Positions 1 to 7,824 of a DNA stretch of 64,000 nucleotides are shown one piece after another. The notes below the pieces were generated by a model. It saw only the letters and a program-made list of their open reading frames with translations. It made no database searches and had not been told where the DNA came from. How positions within the stretch are numbered: position 1 is the stretch's first letter; each line of letters starts with the position of its first letter. Source of the DNA: Nocardia yamanashiensis NBRC 100130 (GTDB lineage: Bacteria > Actinomycetota > Actinomycetes > Mycobacteriales > Mycobacteriaceae); contig NZ_BDCD01000022.1 of NCBI RefSeq assembly GCF_001613325.1, positions 62,001 through 126,000 on the forward strand, in the 5' to 3' direction. The translations under genes and the position numbers were made by a program.

Positions 1-802
1 TGGGGATGTTCTGGATCATGGTGTCGAGCACCGTGTTCCGCCGCTCCAGCACGCCCTGCGGATTGGTGTAGGGGTTCAGCTTGGAGCTGGACTGCACCAT
101 GCCGGCCAGCATGGCGGCCTGCACCACGCTCAGATCCTTGGCGTCGACGCCGAAGTAGGTCTGCGCCGCGTCCTGGATGCCGTAGGAGGAGTTACCGAAC
201 GGCACCAGGTTCAGGTACCGGGTCAGGATCTCGTCCTTGGTGAGCTCCTTCTCCAGCGTCAGCGCCATCCGGATCTCGCGGATCTTGCGGGCGGGCGTGG
301 TCTCGGTCGCGGCGCGGCGCTCGGCGTCGGTCTTGGCCACCACCAGCAGCAGGTAGTTCTTCACGTACTGCTGGTCGATGGTCGAACCGCCCTGCTGCAC
401 TTCGCCGCCGGAGGTGTTGGTCAGGAAGGCGCGGAAGGTGCCCTGCCAGTCCACACCGCCGTGTTCGGCGAAGCGGCGGTCCTCCACGGACACCAGCGCG
501 AGCTTCATGTCGTTGGAGATCTTGTCGCTGGGCACTTCGAACCGGCGCTGCTCGTACAGCCACGCGATGGGCTGATTGTTCGCGTCGACCATGGTGGACA
601 CCGCGGGCACGGTGCCCTCCACCAGTTCGGCGGAGACATTGTCGACGGCGTCGGCGGCGCGGTTGGAGATGAAACCGAATCCGCCCGCAAGCGGGAACAG
701 CAACCCGGCGAGAAGCACGGCGGCCAGAATGCAGCTGCCGGCCAGTCTCCAGAGCGTTCGTGTGATGGGCACGTGCCACAGCCTAATTGGCCGTCGCGAC
801 AC
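1..802 (-). CDS. ponA2: Bifunctional penicillin-binding protein (PonA2-like), C-terminal part missing
   Basis: This is the N-terminal part of a class A penicillin-binding protein; it runs off the left edge of the window. It would polymerise and cross-link peptidoglycan outside the membrane. The reading frame gives a short cytoplasmic tail, one hydrophobic segment (LAAVLLAGLLFPLAGG), then the glycosyltransferase domain with EDRRFAEHGG and GGSTIDQQYVKN. The transpeptidase domain lies outside the window. The start is GTG at 802 with GAGGG about 7 nt upstream; GTG at 772 is an alternative. It diverges from whiB4, the same arrangement as Rv3682 and Rv3681c. The neighbourhood supports PonA2 rather than PonA1. 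Confidence 0.9.
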   Translation of the reverse strand, partial: MSRRPIRLWHVPITRTLWRLAGSCILAAVLLAGLLFPLAGGFGFISNRAADAVDNVSAELVEGTVPAVSTMVDANNQPIAWLYEQRRFEVPSDKISNDMKLALVSVEDRRFAEHGGVDWQGTFRAFLTNTSGGEVQQGGSTIDQQYVKNYLLLVVAKTDAERRAATETTPARKIREIRMALTLEKELTKDEILTRYLNLVPFGNSSYGIQDAAQTYFGVDAKDLSVVQAAMLAGMVQSSSKLNPYTNPQGVLERRNTVLDTMIQNIP

Positions 803-945
803 TCGGTGCCCTCGCGTCGGGGTGTCCATTCGTCCGTAATGGTGCCGACTGCCCGGTTTCTGGTGACGAATGCATGGACGGACGTACCAGAAAATCTCGG
901 GACGGTCTTGCGCAAGCCTCACACTCTTATCTAGATTGAGAACCC

Positions 946-965
946 AGTGTGATAGAGCTAACACT
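946..965. promoter_or_regulatory. CRP-like inverted repeat between ponA2 and whiB4
   Basis: The arms AGTGT and ACACT are separated by 10 bp. Inside them lies TGTGA-N6-TAACA (948-963), one base short in each arm comparison of the CRP consensus TGTGA-N6-TCACA. It sits 105 bp before whiB4 and about 145 bp before ponA2. A crp gene lies 5 kb away. Confidence 0.4.
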
Positions 966-1070
966 CAAAGTGGAATGTGGTGCAGAACGCAGTGGGGTTG
1001 GGTAACTGCGCGCTGTACGCGATTCTGGAGCGCCGTGACCCGGTGTTCGGACTGCAAAGGGGCACACCAA

Positions 1071-1394
1071 ATGCACATGACTACCCCGATCGCTCGATTG
1101 GACGTGGAGCAGGCCGAAGCGAGAATCGCCTGGGTTTCCCAGGCCCGATGCAAGGAAGTAGATCCCGACCAGCTGTTCGTGCGCGGCGCCGCGCAGCGTA
1201 AAGCGGCGACCATCTGCCGGCACTGCCCGGTGCTGATGGAGTGCGGGGCGGACGCCCTGGACAATCGTGTCGAGTTCGGAGTGTGGGGCGGCATGACCGA
1301 GCGGCAGCGCCGCGCGCTGCTCAAGCAACACCCCGAAGTGACGTCTTGGGCCGACTTCTTCTTCGCCCAGCGTTCGCAGAAAGTAGCGATGTAA
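1071..1394 (+). CDS. whiB4: WhiB-family iron-sulfur transcription factor (WhiB4-like)
   Basis: This is a 107-aa redox-sensing regulator expected to carry a [4Fe-4S] cluster. The four cluster cysteines are at about residues 27, 49, 52 and 58 (C-x21-C-x2-C-x5-C). They are followed by the family turn GVWGG and a basic stretch ERQRRALLKQ that contacts DNA or sigma factor. The start is ATG 1071 with AAAGGGG 8 nt upstream; a second ATG follows at 1077. Its place between a PonA2-like gene and the ArsA-type ATPase pair matches whiB4 (Rv3681c) of M. tuberculosis. Transcription ends at a strong hairpin 36 bp downstream. Confidence 0.93.
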   Translation: MHMTTPIARLDVEQAEARIAWVSQARCKEVDPDQLFVRGAAQRKAATICRHCPVLMECGADALDNRVEFGVWGGMTERQRRALLKQHPEVTSWADFFFAQRSQKVAM

Positions 1395-1430
1395 TCAGTA
1401 TCCCCTAACTCCGATCCCCCCATAGGCAGA

Positions 1431-1465
1431 ACGGACCGAGCCCGCATCTTGCGGGCTCGGTCCGT
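1431..1465. terminator. Hairpin terminator between whiB4 and the ATPase pair
   Basis: A perfect 15-bp stem (1431-1445 with 1451-1465) encloses a 5-nt loop and is followed by TTTCC. It lies between convergent genes, so it can serve whiB4 and, on the other strand, the ATPase operon. Confidence 0.85.
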
Positions 1466-1597
1466 TTCCGGGGTCGAATCGGGCATCCGGGCCAGACCGG
1501 GCAGTTTCATCCGGAATTGTTCCAGGTGAAAGGGGTTGGGGGAGGGTCCCGAACCCGTGCGCGGTCGCGCCCGCCGCGGTCGCATCGGATCGGCGAA

Positions 1598-2779
1598 TCA
1601 GGCCGATTTCGCGTTTCCCGCTTCGGCGAGTTGATCGCCGACCGCCTGCAGCGCCTCGAGATCGGCGACCTCGAAGGGCAGCGCGGTAACCGCGGCGATC
1701 GGCACGCTGGGGTGCGCGCCCGTGAAGCGGTGCAGCAGATGCTGTTCGCGCTTGGCGGTGGCGGCCCGCTGGGCGTGGATGCGCAGCACGGCCGCGGTGA
1801 CGGCGGCCGGGGATTCGTTCTCGCTATCGCCGGCCGCGCCATTGCCGTTCGTCTGCGGGGCTAGACGATCGGCCGCGACCTGGGCCTGTTCGGCCGAGAG
1901 CGAGCTCAGCACCGGGTGGGTGCGGTTGAGCACCAGGCCCGCCAGCGGCATCTTGTCGTGCGAGAGGCGATCGACGAAGAAGGACGCTTCGCGCAGCGCG
2001 TCCGGCTCGGCCGCGGCGACCACGATGAAGTGGGTGCCGGGGCGGGAGAGCATGGCGTAGGTGCGATCCGCGCGATCCTGGAAGCCGCCGAACATGGACT
2101 CCAGTGACTGCAAGAAGACAGAGGCGTCTTTGAGCAATTGGCCGCCGACGATGGTCGAGACGCCGCGCAGCGCCAGGCTCATGGCGCCGGCGACGAACTT
2201 ACCGACACCGCGGCCGGGGGCCATGATGACGCGGATCATCTTGCCGTTCAGGAAGTTACCGAGCCGCTTGGGCGCGTCCAGGAAGTCCAGCGCGTTCCGC
2301 GACGGCGGCGTATCGACCACGATCAGATCCCACTCGCGCTTGGACGCCAGCTGGCCCAGCTTCTCCATCGCCATGTATTCCTGAGTGCCGCCGAAAGACG
2401 AGGCCACGGTCTGGTAGATGGGATTGGCGAAGATCTGCTCGGCCTTGTCGGGGCTGGTGTGCTCGAGCACCATCTCGTCGAAGGTGCGGCGCATGTTCAG
2501 CATCATGGCGTAGAGCTCGCCCTTGGCCTCGTGGCCCAGGTCCACTCGCTGCGGGGTGTTCCCGAGATCGCTGACCCCGAGCGACTGCGCCAGCCGCCGC
2601 GCCGGATCGATGGTCAGCACCACGACCTTGCGCCCGGCCTCCGCCGCGCGCAGCGCGATGGCCGCCGCGGTGGTGGTCTTGCCGACGCCGCCGGAACCGC
2701 AGCACACCACGATGCGGGCCGTCGGATCGGTGATGATCTTCGTAATGTCCAGGGGCACAGTGCTTGCCGGAACGATCAT
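1598..2779 (-). CDS. ArsA/Get3-like ATPase, second of a pair (Rv3680-like)
   Basis: This 393-aa cytoplasmic P-loop ATPase belongs to the anion-transporting ATPase family. The Walker A loop GSGGVGKTT is at residues 28-36. The usual signature lysine before GG is serine here, whereas the partner gene keeps it. VVDTPPS marks switch II near residue 155. A Gly/Asn/Glu-rich linker lies near residue 315-330. It starts 2 bp after the stop of the preceding ATPase, so the two are co-translated and probably form one complex, as Rv3679 and Rv3680 are reported to do. No transmembrane arsenite pump is nearby, so arsenic export is not indicated. Confidence 0.9.
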   Translation of the reverse strand: MIVPASTVPLDITKIITDPTARIVVCCGSGGVGKTTTAAAIALRAAEAGRKVVVLTIDPARRLAQSLGVSDLGNTPQRVDLGHEAKGELYAMMLNMRRTFDEMVLEHTSPDKAEQIFANPIYQTVASSFGGTQEYMAMEKLGQLASKREWDLIVVDTPPSRNALDFLDAPKRLGNFLNGKMIRVIMAPGRGVGKFVAGAMSLALRGVSTIVGGQLLKDASVFLQSLESMFGGFQDRADRTYAMLSRPGTHFIVVAAAEPDALREASFFVDRLSHDKMPLAGLVLNRTHPVLSSLSAEQAQVAADRLAPQTNGNGAAGDSENESPAAVTAAVLRIHAQRAATAKREQHLLHRFTGAHPSVPIAAVTALPFEVADLEALQAVGDQLAEAGNAKSA

Positions 2780-2781
2780 GA

Positions 2782-3819
2782 CTAGCGGACCCCCTGGGCG
2801 CTCAATACTTCGGCCAGCTCGTAGAGCCCGCCCAGATCCATGCCGTCGGCGAGCGACGGCAGGTACAGCCGTGAGATGTTCACCTGCGCCAGGTCGGCGG
2901 CGCTCTCGTCCTGCGCGGCCAGGCGCGCCGAATGCTCGACCGCCTCGGCGACCAGGCCGTCGAAATCGGCCTCGGACAAGCTGATTCCGGCCTCGGCCAG
3001 CCCCTGCCGCAGGGCCTCGGCGTCGAAATCGCCATTGGCCGCCCGCTCGCGCACGGCGCGCGGCAGGTAGCCCTCGCTGGCCCGGTTCACGATGACCGTG
3101 CCGATGTTCAGGTCGTTGGCGGTGAGTTCCGCGACGGCGTCGGCGGTTTCCTGCACCGGCAGCGCCTCCAGCAGCGTGACCAGATGGATCATGGTCTGCT
3201 CGGAATGCAGCAGCTTGGACACGCCCTCGGCCTGCGAGGCGATCGGGCCGCCGCCGGCGATCTCGGCCATGGCCTGGGTGACGTCCAGGAAGCTGGCGAT
3301 GCGGCCGGTTGGCGGGGCGTCGATGACGATTTCGTCGTAGGCCGGTTTACCCGCCTTGTCGACGCGCACCGCGCATTCCTTGATTTTGCCGGTCAGGATG
3401 ACGTCCCGCAGGCCCGGCGCGATGGTGGTGACGAACTCGATCGCACCCACCCGGCGCATGGCGCGGCCCGCGAAACCCAGGTTGTAGAACATGTCGAGGT
3501 ATTCCAGGAAGGCGTGCTCGACATCCAGCGCCAGGGCCATCACCTCGCCGCCGCCGTCCGCGGTGGCGATCTTGGTTTCGGTGGGCGGCAGCGGCGGCAG
3601 GTCGAAGAGCTGCGCAATCGACTGACGCCCCTCTACCTCGACCAGCAGCACACGGCGTCCCCCAGCGGCCAGCGCGAGTGCGAGCGCCGCTGCGACCGTA
3701 GACTTACCGGTCCCCCCTTTGCCGGAAACATAATGCAGGCGGGCCTTATTCGCCCGCTCCGGCCAACCTGCTTCGACCCCCGGCTCAACCGAAACGGGCA
3801 CTGCTATCGGTACTCCCAC
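2782..3819 (-). CDS. ArsA/Get3-like ATPase, first of a pair (Rv3679-like)
   Basis: This P-loop ATPase has SGKGGTGKST at residues 32-41 with the signature lysine of the deviant Walker A class, and VIDAPPTGR as switch II. The GTG at 3819 gives 345 aa, close to the 340 aa I recall for Rv3679. It has a TAGGCT hexamer 7 bp upstream (3827-3832), fitting a leaderless mRNA. The frame stays open to a GTG at 3915 (377 aa), but the extra 32 residues do not resemble the family. It is the first gene of a two-gene operon running leftward and is divergent from the 54-aa protein at 3972. Confidence 0.88.
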   Translation of the reverse strand: MGVPIAVPVSVEPGVEAGWPERANKARLHYVSGKGGTGKSTVAAALALALAAGGRRVLLVEVEGRQSIAQLFDLPPLPPTETKIATADGGGEVMALALDVEHAFLEYLDMFYNLGFAGRAMRRVGAIEFVTTIAPGLRDVILTGKIKECAVRVDKAGKPAYDEIVIDAPPTGRIASFLDVTQAMAEIAGGGPIASQAEGVSKLLHSEQTMIHLVTLLEALPVQETADAVAELTANDLNIGTVIVNRASEGYLPRAVRERAANGDFDAEALRQGLAEAGISLSEADFDGLVAEAVEHSARLAAQDESAADLAQVNISRLYLPSLADGMDLGGLYELAEVLSAQGVR

Positions 3820-3826
3820 GCTCGCG

Positions 3827-3832
3827 AGCCTA
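3827..3832 (-). promoter_or_regulatory. -10 hexamer TAGGCT, leaderless start of the ATPase operon
   Basis: TAGGCT on the minus strand ends 7 bp before the GTG at 3819. This is the geometry expected when transcription begins at the start codon. Confidence 0.5.
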
Positions 3833-3959
3833 TAACTCGTTCCTGAATCCTGCCCAGAGTGACGTATAACTGTCTGGTACACCACTTCGGAAACCTGGAT
3901 TTCCTGTTCTGGCACCGTACTCCAGTGGTCCCGGCATCCTGCACGACCCGCCGCGCGGC

Positions 3960-3965
3960 TACTCT
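3960..3965 (+). promoter_or_regulatory. -10 hexamer TACTCT, leaderless start of the DUF4177-like gene
   Basis: TACTCT ends 6 bp before ATG 3972, and no Shine-Dalgarno sequence is present. Confidence 0.5.
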
Positions 3966-3971
3966 CAGCCC

Positions 3972-4136
3972 ATGAGTGATGTGACCGTGTGGGAATACGC
4001 GACGGTGCCGCTGCTGACGCACGCGACCAAGGCGATTCTGGACCAGTGGGGCGCCGACGGCTGGGAGCTCGTCAGCGTGCTGGCCGGGCCGACCGGCGAA
4101 CAGCATGTCGCCTACCTGAAGCGACCCAAGAACTGA
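3972..4136 (+). CDS. Small DUF4177-like protein
   Basis: This 54-aa protein reads VWEYATVPLLTH, then AILDQWGADGWELVSVL, then AYLKRPK. That is the compact pattern of DUF4177 proteins (beta strand, helix ending in GWELV, beta strand). The function is unknown. Its TGA overlaps the ATG of the RidA-family gene (TGATG), so the two are translationally coupled. The same pair sits at Rv3678 in M. tuberculosis. It appears to be leaderless. Confidence 0.8.
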   Translation: MSDVTVWEYATVPLLTHATKAILDQWGADGWELVSVLAGPTGEQHVAYLKRPKN

Positions 4137-4603
4137 TGGCCGCCGCGACCAACTGGGCGGAGAACCTCGCCAAGCTCGGGCTCGAACTACCCGGTGTCGC
4201 CGCACCCGTCGCGGCGTACGTGCCCGCCGTGCAGACCGGCAATCTCGTCTACACCTCGGGCCAGCTGCCGATGGTGAACGGCGCGCTGTCGATCGAAGGC
4301 AAGGTCGGGGCCGAGGTCAGCCTCGAACAGGGTGCGGAAGCCGCGCAGCGGTGCGCGCTCAACGCGCTGGCCGCCGTGCACGCGCTGGTCGGGCTCGACA
4401 ATGTGGTGCGCATCGTGAAGGTCGTCGGATTCGTCGCCTCCGCACCGGGTTTCACCGGGCAGCCGAAGGTGATCAACGGCGCCTCCGAATTCCTCGGCGA
4501 GGTCTTCGGCGACGCGGGCGTGCACGCGCGTTCCGCCGTCGGCGTCTCCGAGCTACCGCTGAACACCCCCGTCGAGGTGGAACTCATCGCGGAAGTTCGC
4601 TGA
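4136..4603 (+). CDS. RidA/YjgF-family protein (Rv3678c-like)
   Basis: This 155-aa protein belongs to the RidA/YjgF/UK114 family. Many members hydrolyse reactive enamine or imine intermediates; others have unknown roles. Family marks include GNLVYTSGQLP near residue 32, the central segment ALNALAAVHALVG, and the C-terminal ARSAVGVSELPLNTPVEVE, which contains the conserved Arg of the active-site cleft. It overlaps the upstream small gene by one base. A hairpin terminator follows. Confidence 0.88.
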   Translation: MAAATNWAENLAKLGLELPGVAAPVAAYVPAVQTGNLVYTSGQLPMVNGALSIEGKVGAEVSLEQGAEAAQRCALNALAAVHALVGLDNVVRIVKVVGFVASAPGFTGQPKVINGASEFLGEVFGDAGVHARSAVGVSELPLNTPVEVELIAEVR

Positions 4604-4630
4604 GCGAAAGCTACTGGCACGCCAAATAAA

Positions 4631-4664
4631 AGCGCGGTGCGTTCGATTCTGGACGCATCGCGCT
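4631..4664 (+). terminator. Hairpin after ridA-like gene
   Basis: Imperfect 12-bp stem (4631-4642 with 4653-4664, one mismatch) with a 10-nt loop, followed by TCCTGCATT. Confidence 0.55.
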
Positions 4665-4684
4665 TCCTGCATTAGGACGGGAAG

Positions 4685-5491
4685 ATGACGCTCACCCATC
4701 CCGCGTACGAGCAGCTGCGGCAAGTGACTCCGTCCGCCGCCGTGGTGCTGGCCGAGAACCCCAGCGGAATGACGTTGGAGGGCACCAACACCTGGCTGTT
4801 GCGCGCTCCCGGCGGCACGGATTACGTGCTCGTCGATCCGGGGCCGGAGGACCGCCGCCACACCGACGCCGTGGTCGCGGCGACCGGCGGGAACATCGCG
4901 CTCGTGCTGATCAGCCACGAGCATTTCGACCACACCGGCGGCATCGAGGGGCTGGTGAAGGCGACCGGGGCTCCGGTGCGCGCCTACTCCGAGCGCTTTC
5001 TGCGCGGGACCGGCACGGTGCTCGCGGACGGCGAAGTCATCGAGGCGGCGGGGCTGCGCATCACGGTGTTGGCTACTCCGGGGCACACCCAGGATTCGCT
5101 GAGTTTCCTGGTGGACGGACCGGACGGCGAACAGCTGCTGCTCACCGGCGACACCGTGCTCGGCAGCGGCACCACGGTCCTGGAATCCCGTGACGGCGCG
5201 CTCGCCGACTACCTCGATTCGATGAATCGCCTGGTCGCGGTGGCTCCCGGGCGCACCCTGCTCCCGGCGCACGGGCCTGAGCACGCCGACGCGGAACCGG
5301 TGATCCGGTACTACATCTCGCATCGCGAGGAACGCCTGAACCAGGTGCGCGCGGCCTTGGAGCAGCTCGGCTCCGACGCCGGCTCGATGGATATCGTCGC
5401 CCTGGTCTACGCCGACGTCGACAAGAACCTCTGGCCCGCCGCGCAGAGCTCGGTCAATGCCCAACTGGCCTATATCCGTTCGCACGGCTAG
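4685..5491 (+). CDS. Metallo-beta-lactamase-fold hydrolase (Rv3677c-like)
   Basis: This 268-aa protein has the metal-binding motif HEHFDH at residues 78-83. A further histidine follows in LATPGHTQDS, an aspartate in LLTGDTVLGSG and a histidine in LLPAHGPEH. Together these are the two-metal site of glyoxalase II/LACTB2-like hydrolases. There is no signal peptide, so it is cytoplasmic. The C-terminal helical domain (REERLNQVRAALEQLG) is also LACTB2-like. The substrate is not predictable; RNase-type or thioester hydrolysis are the family options. An AGGACGG site precedes ATG 4685. Confidence 0.87.
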   Translation: MTLTHPAYEQLRQVTPSAAVVLAENPSGMTLEGTNTWLLRAPGGTDYVLVDPGPEDRRHTDAVVAATGGNIALVLISHEHFDHTGGIEGLVKATGAPVRAYSERFLRGTGTVLADGEVIEAAGLRITVLATPGHTQDSLSFLVDGPDGEQLLLTGDTVLGSGTTVLESRDGALADYLDSMNRLVAVAPGRTLLPAHGPEHADAEPVIRYYISHREERLNQVRAALEQLGSDAGSMDIVALVYADVDKNLWPAAQSSVNAQLAYIRSHG

Positions 5492-5515
5492 GCGGGGTTC
5501 GCCTTTTCGAGCATC

Positions 5516-5543
5516 GGCCCCCGTTGCCTCCGCAACGGGGGCC
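5516..5543 (+). terminator. Terminator of the metallo-hydrolase gene
   Basis: Perfect 12-bp stem (5516-5527 with 5532-5543) with a 4-nt loop, followed by GTGAATGTCTTT. Confidence 0.8.
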
Positions 5544-5574
5544 GTGAATGTCTTTCGGTGTGGCACACACACGA

Positions 5575-5615
5575 AGGGACCGGGGCGTCACCGCGAAGGT
5601 GACGACCCGGTCCCT
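5575..5615 (-). terminator. Terminator of crp
   Basis: 18-bp stem with one mismatch (5575-5592 with 5598-5615) and a 5-nt loop, 21 bp past the crp stop. Confidence 0.8.
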
Positions 5616-5636
5616 ACGAGTCTCTGTTCCTGATCC

Positions 5637-6311
5637 CTAGCGGGCGCGGCGGGCGAGCCGCTCCGAGTCCGAGATCAGCACGCTCTTGCCCTCGAGCCGC
5701 AGCCAGCCGCGGTGCGCGAAGTCGGCGAGCGCCTTGTTCACGGTTTCGCGGGAGGCCCCGACCAGCTGGGCGATCTCTTCCTGGGTCAGGTCGTGGGTCA
5801 CGCGCAGCGCGCCCGCTTCCTGGGTGCCGAAGCGCTGGGCCAGCTGCAGCAGCGCCTTCGCCACGCGACCGGGCACGTCCGTGAAGATCAGGTCGGCCAG
5901 GTTGTTGTTGGTGCGGCGCAGGCGGCGGGCGAGCACCCGCAGCAACTGCTCGGCGATCTCCGGGCGCTGGTCGATCCACGCCTTGAGCGCGTCGCGGTCC
6001 ATCGTCACGGCGCGGACCTCGGTGACGGTGGTGGCCGTCGAGGTGCGCGGACCCGGGTCGAAGATCGAGAGCTCGCCGAACATATCGGACGGGCCCATGA
6101 TCGTCAGCAAGTTCTCTCTGCCGTCCGGCGAGCGGCGGCCGATCTTCACCTTGCCCGAGGTGATGATGTACAGCCGATCGCCCGGTTCACCTTCGTTGAA
6201 GATGACGTGGCCGCGCGGAAAGTCCACAGGCTGAAGTTGTTTGGCGAGAGCCGCCACCGCGGTGGGCTCGACGCCTTGGAAGATGCCTGCTCTGGCGAGG
6301 GCCTCGTCCAC
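5637..6311 (-). CDS. crp: cAMP receptor protein, CRP/FNR family (Rv3676-like)
   Basis: This 224-aa global regulator has a cyclic-nucleotide-binding beta barrel with GELSIFDPGPRTSTATT as phosphate-binding cassette. A dimerisation helix (EQLLRVLARRLRRTNNNLADL) follows. The helix-turn-helix LTQEEIAQLVGASRETVNK lies near residues 175-193. The sequence from DEALARAGIFQGVEP onward closely follows M. tuberculosis CRP as I recall it. GTG 6311 has AAGGAG 7 nt upstream and gives exactly 224 aa; the open frame to 6425 is rejected. The upstream region carries a phased repeat array. CRP-like palindromes occur elsewhere in the window (946, 15662, 63098). Confidence 0.95.
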   Translation of the reverse strand: MDEALARAGIFQGVEPTAVAALAKQLQPVDFPRGHVIFNEGEPGDRLYIITSGKVKIGRRSPDGRENLLTIMGPSDMFGELSIFDPGPRTSTATTVTEVRAVTMDRDALKAWIDQRPEIAEQLLRVLARRLRRTNNNLADLIFTDVPGRVAKALLQLAQRFGTQEAGALRVTHDLTQEEIAQLVGASRETVNKALADFAHRGWLRLEGKSVLISDSERLARRAR

Positions 6312-6413
6312 GAATGTGCTCCTTATGGGAAATGGCTCTGTCCTGGACCGAAGCGAGCTCGGCCGACAGTGCAGTCTACTTTGCAATACCGCCGGGTAGT
6401 GATAGACACCACG

Positions 6414-6525
6414 CGGCACGCTCATTCTCCGACACGCAGGGCCGGATTACGCGACACGCGACGCTTGATCACGAGACACACGAGAACGGTTTTGCGACAC
6501 GCGAGTTTCAATCTAGCGACACGCC
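6414..6525. repeat. Array of CGACACGC-like motifs upstream of crp
   Basis: Copies of CGACACGC or close variants start at 6414, 6430, 6452, 6473, 6495 and 6518. The last five are spaced 21-23 bp apart, about two helical turns. The DNA between the motifs is not conserved, so this looks like a set of protein-binding sites rather than a decayed duplication. The whole gap 6312-6614 contains no gene. Confidence 0.6.
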
Positions 6526-6563
6526 GCGCTCATTCGGTACAGAAGATCGAAATCCGGGCGCCG

Positions 6564-6580
6564 ACCGGGAAAATCCCGGT
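6564..6580. terminator. Small hairpin after the 80-aa membrane protein gene
   Basis: A 7-bp perfect stem (ACCGGGA with TCCCGGT) with an AAA loop lies 35 bp past the stop of the leftward gene. It has no clear T tract. Confidence 0.35.
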
Positions 6581-6614
6581 GGTCACCCGGATCGGAGAGC
6601 GTCGCTCGGCAAGA

Positions 6615-6857
6615 TCAACTGGCTTGCGCCACGTCCAAACCCTTGGGGGCCGGGCGGGCGCGCCGCGGCCGGGCCGCAGCGGCCGGCAAGCCGAGTTTGG
6701 TCAGGTCACTGACCTCGGCGTTCGTGGCTCGATCGAGGTACTGCTGAACTTCCGGATCCGGCTCGAGCAGCTTGCGCAGCCGGTTCTCGACCCGTTCCAT
6801 CACCAACGCGAACAGCATCAGTGCTATCGGAAACAGCACCACGGCGAGTCCTTGCAT
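6615..6857 (-). CDS. Small single-span membrane protein (Rv3675-like)
   Basis: This 80-aa protein begins MQGLAVVLFPIALMLFALVMERVENRL, one hydrophobic helix ending in a charged stretch. A short acidic helix (LEPDPEVQQYLDRA) follows, then an Ala/Arg/Pro-rich cytoplasmic tail. The function is unknown. It sits between crp and nth, where M. tuberculosis has Rv3675, also a small membrane protein. No convincing Shine-Dalgarno site precedes ATG 6857, so the start is uncertain. It points leftward toward crp but is separated from it by 303 bp. Confidence 0.65.
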   Translation of the reverse strand: MQGLAVVLFPIALMLFALVMERVENRLRKLLEPDPEVQQYLDRATNAEVSDLTKLGLPAAAARPRRARPAPKGLDVAQAS

Positions 6858-6936
6858 AGGGGTGAGTAAACACGCCGAAGGTCTCAGATGGAACACGGGG
6901 AGTGTGCAGCCCGGTTGTCGGGACCGGGTGGTTCCG

Positions 6937-6942
6937 TAAGGT
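6937..6942 (+). promoter_or_regulatory. -10 hexamer TAAGGT, leaderless start of nth
   Basis: TAAGGT ends 6 bp before GTG 6949. It also resembles a weak Shine-Dalgarno site, but its position and shape match the leaderless promoters elsewhere in the window. Confidence 0.45.
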
Positions 6943-6948
6943 GGACGC

Positions 6949-7824
6949 GTGCGTGTCACCGAATCCAAAGCGGCCGTTGACGGGGCCGACCCGGGCGTTT
7001 CCGGCGCGACCGCGGCATCGGACAACGGGCCGGGCGGTGTCTCGGATGCGCCATCGGGGACGGCCCGGAATGTGGCGCGGCCCACCAAGGCTCGCAAACG
7101 CGACAAGGAAACTCGAATCGGATTGGTGCGTCGCGCCCGGCGCATGTACCGCGAACTCACCGTCGCCTTTCCCGACGCGCACTGCGAACTCGACTTCACC
7201 ACCCCCCTCGAATTGGCGGTGGCGACAATCCTTTCCGCGCAATGCACCGACGTGCGGGTGAACATGACCACACCCGCGTTGTTTGCCAAGTACCGCAGCG
7301 CGCGCGATTACGCCGAGGCGAACCGGGCCGAGCTGGAGGAATACATCCGCCCGACCGGCTTCTATCGCAACAAGACCAGCTCGCTCATCGGGCTCGGCCA
7401 GGCGCTGGTCGAGCGCTACGACGGCGAACTCCCGGGCACCCTCGAAGACCTGGTCACGCTGCCCGGCATCGGGCGCAAGACCGCGAACGTGGTCCTCGGC
7501 AATGCCTTCGGCGTCCCCGGCATCACCGTCGACACCCACTTCGGCCGGCTGGTCCGCCGCTGGGGCTGGACCACCGAGGAAGACCCGGTCAAGGTCGAAC
7601 ACGCCATCGGCGAACTGATCGACCGCAAAGACTGGACCATGCTCTCGCACCGCGTGATCTTCCACGGCCGCCGCGTCTGCCACGCCCGCAAGCCCGCCTG
7701 CGGCGCCTGCATCCTCGCCAAGGACTGCCCGTCCTTCGGCGAAGGCCCGACCGATCCCGTGACCGCCGCCAAACTGGTGAAGGGCCCCGAAACCGAGCAT
7801 CTGCTCGAGCTGGTGGGGCTGTGA
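6949..7824 (+). CDS. nth: Endonuclease III (DNA glycosylase/AP lyase)
   Basis: This 291-aa base-excision repair enzyme removes oxidised pyrimidines and cuts abasic sites. The helix-hairpin-helix LPGIGRKTANVVLGN carries catalytic Lys177. Catalytic Asp195 lies in VDTHFGRLV. The C-terminal [4Fe-4S] loop has Cys244, 251, 254 and 260 (C-x6-C-x2-C-x5-C). The first 60 residues are a Gly/Ser/Ala-rich extension not needed by the fold. The next gene begins inside the stop codon (GTGA). This matches Rv3674c followed by Rv3673c. Confidence 0.95.
   Translation: MRVTESKAAVDGADPGVSGATAASDNGPGGVSDAPSGTARNVARPTKARKRDKETRIGLVRRARRMYRELTVAFPDAHCELDFTTPLELAVATILSAQCTDVRVNMTTPALFAKYRSARDYAEANRAELEEYIRPTGFYRNKTSSLIGLGQALVERYDGELPGTLEDLVTLPGIGRKTANVVLGNAFGVPGITVDTHFGRLVRRWGWTTEEDPVKVEHAIGELIDRKDWTMLSHRVIFHGRRVCHARKPACGACILAKDCPSFGEGPTDPVTAAKLVKGPETEHLLELVGL

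Noticed and set aside
1598..3819. Arsenite efflux system
   Set aside because: Two ArsA-like ATPases are present, but no ArsB, ArsC or ArsR gene; the context matches a conserved mycobacterial ATPase pair.
6414..6525. CRISPR or minisatellite near crp
   Set aside because: Only 8 bp are shared between units and the rest is unrelated, so it is neither; it is kept as possible binding sites.
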